Shown here piece by piece: positions 59,944 through 64,000 of a stretch of DNA of 64,000 bases. Position 1 is the first letter of the stretch; the number at the start of each line of letters is the position of its first letter. Location of the stretch: NCBI RefSeq assembly GCF_014270065.1, contig NZ_JACNME010000003.1, positions 186,001-250,000 on the forward strand. The letters run 5' to 3'. Position numbers and translations under genes: made by a program. Below the pieces are notes generated by a model. It saw only the letters and a list, made by a program, of their open reading frames with translations. It made no database searches and was not told where the DNA came from. The DNA is from Quadrisphaera sp. RL12-1S. GTDB lineage: Bacteria; Actinomycetota; Actinomycetes; Actinomycetales; Quadrisphaeraceae.

Positions 59944-60965
59944 GCCTGCCCTCCCTGGCAGTCGACGAGCACCTTCACCGCGCCGCCACCGGCGAGGGTC
60001 GCGAAGGCCTCGGCCACCCGCTCCAGGGGGACCACGTCGCTGATCAGCCGGGCGGCGGGCACCTCGCCGGAGGCCACCAGGCGCACCGCCTCGGTGAAGT
60101 CCGCCCGCTGGTACAGCCGCGCGCCCAGCAGCTCCAGCTCGCGCCAGAAGAAGCGGTGCAGGTCGATGCTGCGCCTCTCGGCGTGGATGCCCACCTGGCA
60201 CAGCCGCCCGCGCACCGCCAGCACCGACACCGCGGTGTCCAGGCCGCCCTGGGACCCCGACACCTCGAACGCCACGTGGGCGCCGGACCCGCCGGAGCGG
60301 GCCCGCGCCAGCTCCGCCACGTCCACCTCGCGCGGGTCCACCGCGGCCAGGTCCAGCTGCTCGGCCAGCGCCCGGCGCGCCGGGTCCAGCTCCACCAGCA
60401 GCACGTCCGCGCCCACCTGCGCGGCGACCAGCGCGATGAGGATGCCCACCGGCCCCCCGCCGACGACGACGGCGCACTCCCCCGCGACCAGGCGCGAGCG
60501 GCGCACGTCGTGGACGGCGACGGCGGTCGGCTCCAAGAGGGCGGCCGTGCGCAGGTCCAGGCCCTCGGGCAGGGCGATGAGCGCGTGCTCGGGCACCGTC
60601 CAGCGCTGCGCCAGCGCGCCCGGCGAGTCGATGCCGATGAAGTCCATCGCCTCGCACACGTGCCCGTGCCCGGCGCGGCACGCCGCGCAGGTGCCGTCCG
60701 GTCGCAGCGGCACCACCGTCACGGCGTCGCCCACCGACCAGCCGGTCACGCCCTCGCCGACGGCGCTGACGCGCCCGGCGGTCTCGTGGCCGATCACCGC
60801 CGGGACGCTCACGCGGGCGTCCATGTGCCCGGCCGCGATGTGCAGGTCGGTGCCGCAGATGCCCGTGTACGCGGGAGCGACCTCCACCTCCCCCGGTCCG
60901 GGCGCGACGCGCTCGACGTCTCCGGCGGCCACCACGCCGCCACCTCGGTACTGCGCAGCCCTCAT
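59940..60965 (-). CDS. Zinc-dependent medium-chain dehydrogenase with altered structural-zinc site
   Basis: The 341-residue protein has the catalytic zinc ligands in GICGTDLH and GHETAGRVSAVGEG, and the NAD loop VVVGGGPVGIL. The structural zinc lobe reads PDGTCAACRAGHGHVC: the first of the four usual cysteines is replaced by Asp, leaving three. It may oxidise a sugar acid, sugar or polyol in this operon; relatives include L-idonate and sorbitol dehydrogenases. The ATG at 60965 has AGAGG eight bases upstream and fits the conserved start. A GTG at 60992 that overlaps the fucU stop (GTGA) is an equally possible start and adds nine residues. Confidence 0.82.
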   Translation of the reverse strand: MRAAQYRGGGVVAAGDVERVAPGPGEVEVAPAYTGICGTDLHIAAGHMDARVSVPAVIGHETAGRVSAVGEGVTGWSVGDAVTVVPLRPDGTCAACRAGHGHVCEAMDFIGIDSPGALAQRWTVPEHALIALPEGLDLRTAALLEPTAVAVHDVRRSRLVAGECAVVVGGGPVGILIALVAAQVGADVLLVELDPARRALAEQLDLAAVDPREVDVAELARARSGGSGAHVAFEVSGSQGGLDTAVSVLAVRGRLCQVGIHAERRSIDLHRFFWRELELLGARLYQRADFTEAVRLVASGEVPAARLISDVVPLERVAEAFATLAGGGAVKVLVDCQGGQA

Positions 60966-60988
60966 CGTCGTCGTCCTCTCCGGGGAGC

Positions 60989-61450
60989 TCACAGGACGGC
61001 CGTGCCGGCCGCGGAGTCGGCCGCCGAGACGCCCTGCACGCCCACGGTCAGCAGCAGGTTGGCGTACTGCCGCACGTCACCCGTCACGACGACGACGGCG
61101 AGGTCCTCGCCCTTCGCCGCGGCGTAGAAGCCGTGCCGGTCCAGCGCCGTCACGGGCACCCCTCCGAGCCGCCCCAGGCGCTCGCGGTGGGCGGTGACGG
61201 CGGCGGAGTCCGAGCCGTCGGGGGGCACCATGACCGCGGCGGCCTCCACGGGCAGCGCGTCGAGCAGGACGTCGAGGACCGTGGAGGTGTCGAGCAGGCC
61301 GGGCGCGAGGTTGAGGTGCACCCGCTGCGCGTTCGGGCCGGCGGCGGTGGTGGCGGGGTAGTGCCCGTCGCACAGCAGCACTCCTGCGCCGTGACCGGCG
61401 GCGGCGAGCGCGGCGAGCAGGGGCGGGTGGACGAGCCGTCCGGCGATCAC
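60989..61450 (-). CDS. fucU: RbsD/FucU-family sugar mutarotase, probable L-fucose mutarotase
   Basis: The 153-residue protein matches the RbsD/FucU fold: HPPLLAALAAAGHGAGVLLCDGHYP contains the catalytic His and the substrate Asp, and VTGDVRQYANLLLTVGV is the C-terminal ring motif (segments given separately). FucU converts anomers of L-fucose. It starts at a GTG overlapping the lactonase stop by four bases, between the lactonase and alcohol dehydrogenase genes, which strongly supports the L-fucose assignment of the operon. Confidence 0.88.
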   Translation of the reverse strand: MIAGRLVHPPLLAALAAAGHGAGVLLCDGHYPATTAAGPNAQRVHLNLAPGLLDTSTVLDVLLDALPVEAAAVMVPPDGSDSAAVTAHRERLGRLGGVPVTALDRHGFYAAAKGEDLAVVVVTGDVRQYANLLLTVGVQGVSAADSAAGTAVL

Positions 61451-62415
61451 GGGGTCTCCTCGACGGGGTCGGTGCTGGTGGCGAGGCGGTAGGCGGCGCG
61501 GGCGGCGCCGCCGAAGAGGGCGTCCCGCTCGTCCTGCGACAGGTGCTGGACGTGCGCGGTCACGAGGTCGGCCCACTCCCGCCAGGAGGAGGTGAGCAGG
61601 CAGACGGGCCAGTCGGAGCCGAAGGCCAGGCGCCTCGGGCCGAAGGCGTCGAGCAGCACGTCCAGGACGCGCCGCACGGCGTCGTCGTCCCAGCCGGCGG
61701 CGCCGACCTCGCTGAGCGCGCCGGAGGCCTTGCAGACCGACCCGTCGACGGCGGCCAGCGCGCGCACCTGCTCGGCCCACGCCTCCAGGGCGCCGGCGGG
61801 GGCGCCGCGGCGCACGTCGGGCTTGCCGGCGTGGTCGAGCACCACCACCAGGCCGTGCTCGGCGGCGCGGCGCGCGCCCTCGACGCCGGCGGCGCGCTGC
61901 GGCGCGCGCACGAGCAGGTCGAAGGCCAGGCCCTCCTCCGCGAGCACCCGCAGGCCGCGCTGCACGTCCTCGCGCAGCACCCAGCCCGGGTCGGGCTCGC
62001 CCTGGACGAGGTGTCTCACGCCCACGAGCAGGTCACCCCCCGGCCCAGAGCGCAGCAGGTCGAGCTGGCCGGCCACGTCCGCGGTGAGGTCCACCCACCC
62101 GACGACGCCGGCCAGCAGCGGGTCGGCGGCGGCCGTGGCGAGCAGCGCACGGCTCTCCTGGAGGGTGCACACGGACTGCACCACCACGGCGGCGCCCAGC
62201 GGCCTGCCGTCCACGCCGCCGCCGGCGGCCTCGCGCAGGTCGGCGGCGGTGAAGGTCCTGTCGATGGCCGCGTGCTCGGGAGCCGCCAGCCAGTCCTGGC
62301 CGGGGTCGGCCGGGTCCCACAGGTGGTGGTGGGCGTCCACGGCGGGGGTCTGCGGGAGCCGCTGGAAGCTGCCGCCCTCGCCGCCGCGGACGCCCGCCGG
62401 CTCAGCGGGCGCCAC
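61447..62415 (-). CDS. Amidohydrolase-2 family lactonase, probable L-fuconolactonase
   Basis: The 322-residue TIM-barrel hydrolase has [10 protein letters not shown] at the N-terminus (HxH metal motif), [38 protein letters not shown] and [10 protein letters not shown] with the catalytic Asp. This is the signature of L-fuconolactone/L-rhamnonolactone/gluconolactone hydrolases of COG3618. It opens the lactone made by the aldose dehydrogenase. The GTG at 62415 has GGAGG upstream and overlaps the dehydratase gene by 14 bases. Confidence 0.87.
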   Translation of the reverse strand: MAPAEPAGVRGGEGGSFQRLPQTPAVDAHHHLWDPADPGQDWLAAPEHAAIDRTFTAADLREAAGGGVDGRPLGAAVVVQSVCTLQESRALLATAAADPLLAGVVGWVDLTADVAGQLDLLRSGPGGDLLVGVRHLVQGEPDPGWVLREDVQRGLRVLAEEGLAFDLLVRAPQRAAGVEGARRAAEHGLVVVLDHAGKPDVRRGAPAGALEAWAEQVRALAAVDGSVCKASGALSEVGAAGWDDDAVRRVLDVLLDAFGPRRLAFGSDWPVCLLTSSWREWADLVTAHVQHLSQDERDALFGGAARAAYRLATSTDPVEETP

Positions 62416-63736
62416 GCGCCCTCCACTGGGGGCCGCCGGGGAAGGTGTAGTCCGCCACCGAGGCGGCGTGCATCTGCCCGCCGCCACCGGGGGCCAGCGG
62501 AGCGCGGTAGCGCCCGCGCTCCAGGCGGACGGGCGTGACGAAGTGCTCGTGCAGGTGGTCGACGTGCTCCACCACGCGGTCGGTCCAGGTGCCGGAGACG
62601 GACACGAAGTCGAGCATCGACAGGTGCTGGACCATCTCGCACAGCCCGACCCCGCCCGCGTGCGGGCAGACGGGGACGCCGTGGTGGGCGGCCATGAGCA
62701 GGATCGCGAGGTTCTCGTTGACCCCGGCCACGCGGGCGGCGTCGATCTGGACCACGTCCACCGCGCGCAGCTGCAGCAGCTGCTTGAAGACCACGCGGTT
62801 GGCGACGTGCTCGCCGGTGGCCACCTTGGTCGGGTGCACCGCCCGCCGCACCGTGGCGTGGCCCAGCACGTCGTCCGGGCTGGTCGGCTCCTCGATCCAG
62901 TACGGGTCGTAGGGGGCCAGGGCGTGCATCCAGGCGATGGCCTGCCCCACGTCCCAGCGCTGGTTGGCGTCCACGGCGATGCGGATGTCGTCGCCGACGG
63001 CGGCGCGGGCCACCTTCATGCGGCGCACGTCGTCGGTGAGGTCGGCGCCCACCTTGAGCTTGATCTGGGTGAACCCGTCCGCGACGGCCTCGTGGGCCAG
63101 GCGCTCCAGCTTGTCGTCGGAGTACCCCAGCCAGCCCGGGGTGGTGGTGTACGCGGGGTAGCCCTGCTCCAGCAGGAGCGCCTCGCGCTCGGCGCGGCCC
63201 GGCAGGGCGCGGTCCAGCACCGCCTTCGCCTCGGCGCGCGTCATGGCGTCCGTCAGCCAGCGGAAGTCGACGAGGTCCAGCAGCTCCTCGACGTCGAGGT
63301 GGGCCAGGTGCTGCCACAGCGGCTGGCCGGCCCGCTTGGCGCGCAGGTCCCAGGCGGCGTTGAGGACGGCGCCCACCGCCATCTGCACGACGCCCTTCTC
63401 GGGCCCGAGCCAGCGCAGCTGCGGCTCGTGGACCATCTCGCGGGAGAAGGCGCCCAGGTCGCCGAGCACCTCGTCGACGCGGCGGCCGACCACCCACTGC
63501 TCGAGCGCCCTGATGGCGGCGGACTGGATGTCGTTCCCGCGGCCGGTGGTGAAGGCCAGCGCGTGGCCCTCGTGCCCGTCACCGGCGTCGGTGTGCAGCA
63601 CCGCGTAGGCGGCAGAGTAGTCGGGCTCGGGGTTCATCGCGTCCGAGCCGTCGAGGTGCTCGGAGGTGGGGAAGCGCACGTCGTGGACCTCGAGCGCGGT
63701 GAACCGCGCGGCGGCGGGGAGCGGGTCGGACGGCAC
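62402..63736 (-). CDS. L-fuconate dehydratase (enolase superfamily)
   Basis: The 444-residue mandelate-racemase-type enzyme dehydrates L-fuconate to 2-keto-3-deoxy-L-fuconate. The general-base KxK lies in [12 protein letters not shown]. Metal ligands are in [20 protein letters not shown] and ATGEHVANR. The active-site His is in [38 protein letters not shown] and [16 protein letters not shown] are characteristic of fuconate dehydratases. The GTG at 63736 has AGGAGG at optimal spacing. It is the first gene of the eleven-gene operon. Confidence 0.92.
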   Translation of the reverse strand: MPSDPLPAAARFTALEVHDVRFPTSEHLDGSDAMNPEPDYSAAYAVLHTDAGDGHEGHALAFTTGRGNDIQSAAIRALEQWVVGRRVDEVLGDLGAFSREMVHEPQLRWLGPEKGVVQMAVGAVLNAAWDLRAKRAGQPLWQHLAHLDVEELLDLVDFRWLTDAMTRAEAKAVLDRALPGRAEREALLLEQGYPAYTTTPGWLGYSDDKLERLAHEAVADGFTQIKLKVGADLTDDVRRMKVARAAVGDDIRIAVDANQRWDVGQAIAWMHALAPYDPYWIEEPTSPDDVLGHATVRRAVHPTKVATGEHVANRVVFKQLLQLRAVDVVQIDAARVAGVNENLAILLMAAHHGVPVCPHAGGVGLCEMVQHLSMLDFVSVSGTWTDRVVEHVDHLHEHFVTPVRLERGRYRAPLAPGGGGQMHAASVADYTFPGGPQWRARGAR

Positions 63737-63874
63737 GGGGACCTCCTGGGCGGTCGGGTGGGCGCGGTGCTGGACCGGCTGCACGGCGGGTGCGGTGCGG
63801 GCGCAGGTCGTCGAGGTCCTCGCACCTGCCGGTCCCCGCGGGGGCGGCTCGGCGTCGCCCTCGACGCACCAGTG

Positions 63875-63880
63875 ACGCTA
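63875..63880 (-). promoter_or_regulatory. Candidate -10 box (TAGCGT) of the sugar-acid operon
   Basis: TAGCGT fits TANNNT and would give a leader of about 130 bases before the dehydratase GTG. No convincing -35 box was found. Confidence 0.4.
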
Positions 63881-63890
63881 GCGAGTCAGT

Positions 63891-63923
63891 CATCCGATGT
63901 CTAGACGCAGCAAACATCAGACG
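63891..63923. promoter_or_regulatory. Candidate operator for the sugar-acid operon
   Basis: CATCCGATGT at 63891-63900 and ACATCAGACG at 63914-63923 form an imperfect inverted repeat (8 of 10 bases) around 14 bases that include the palindrome GTCTAGAC at 63899-63906. It lies just upstream of the candidate -10 box and resembles sites of GntR/FadR-type sugar-acid regulators. Confidence 0.45.
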
Positions 63924-63985
63924 TGCATGGTGGGGGGACCGGGCACCCGTCCGGGAGACACGACCCCAGCCCCGGAGGTGACGAG

Positions 63986-64000
63986 GTGGCAGCTCCGCTC
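63986..64000 (+). CDS. Possible start of a divergent gene (cut by window edge)
   Basis: GTG at 63986 followed by GCA GCT CCG CTC has GGAGGTGA at 63974-63981. If real, it is divergent from the sugar-acid operon and could encode its regulator. Only five codons are visible. Confidence 0.3.

Overview
The window is chromosomal DNA from a high-GC Actinomycetota bacterium. GC-rich codon use, frequent GTG starts, TANNNT leaderless promoters, a mycothiol-pathway deacetylase (MshB-like), a MoeZ-type adenylyltransferase-rhodanese, DUF3107 and DUF3117 proteins, SigE, TatB and the succinylase branch of the diaminopimelate pathway all fit. A Kineosporiales-like origin is a guess; the phylum is secure. Nothing points to a plasmid or prophage, and I see no rRNA, tRNA, CRISPR array or insertion sequence.

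Layout. 1-6.5 kb: start of an isopentenyl-diphosphate isomerase, moeZ, an unknown protein, a DUF3107 protein, a small NAD(P)-binding protein, a ferritin-like protein and a DEAD-box RNA helicase. From memory this resembles the M. tuberculosis Rv3206c-Rv3211 neighbourhood. 6.6-14.8 kb: a DUF2231/Rieske membrane protein, an MpaB-type oxygenase, a repeat-filled intergenic region, a RecB-like nuclease coupled to a PHP phosphoesterase, a secreted lytic transglycosylase and aminopeptidase P. 14.3-28.9 kb: a stress/Dps pair, a PRC/MgtE-N/CBS protein, a DUF1003 protein, an orphan PilB/GspE ATPase with extra zinc ribbons, Mrp, TatB, SigE, an O-methyltransferase, leucyl aminopeptidase, a DUF3117 protein, a PIG-V-like mannosyltransferase, an SRPBCC protein, a DivIVA-like protein and a LOG-family protein. 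29-36 kb: a D-aminoacylase-like amidohydrolase, a CoA-disulfide-reductase-like flavoprotein, an MFS exporter with a divergent LysR regulator, and a YihY/BrkB membrane protein. 35.8-51.7 kb: dapE and dapD (divergent), citrate synthase, dapC, ferredoxin, a VanW-like protein, flavin reductase, an FtsH-like protease, mshB, a TetR/DUF1772 pair and typA. The block from about 16 to 51 kb follows, in reverse, the order of M. tuberculosis Rv1165 (typA) to Rv1232c, again from memory.

51.7-63.7 kb: a GGDEF-EAL protein, then a tightly packed minus-strand operon of eleven sugar-acid genes, most overlapping by four bases. Six of them match the non-phosphorylating L-fucose pathway (aldose dehydrogenase, FucU mutarotase, lactonase, L-fuconate dehydratase, SDR dehydrogenase, FAH-type hydrolase). 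A KduD-Eda-KdgK hexuronate module plus a zinc alcohol dehydrogenase sits in the middle. The operon should turn deoxy-sugars and uronates into pyruvate, lactate and triose phosphate. No transporter for it lies in the window.

Regulatory features visible in the sequence include at least ten leaderless promoters (TANNNT six to eight bases before the start codon), many GTGA/ATGA stop-start overlaps, a CTGA overlap implying a CTG start for dapC, long hairpins between convergent genes, a TetR-type palindrome overlapping the tetR start, and a 32-bp repeat family arranged in opposite orientations around palindromes at 8.5-8.9 kb with a further copy at 48.2 kb.
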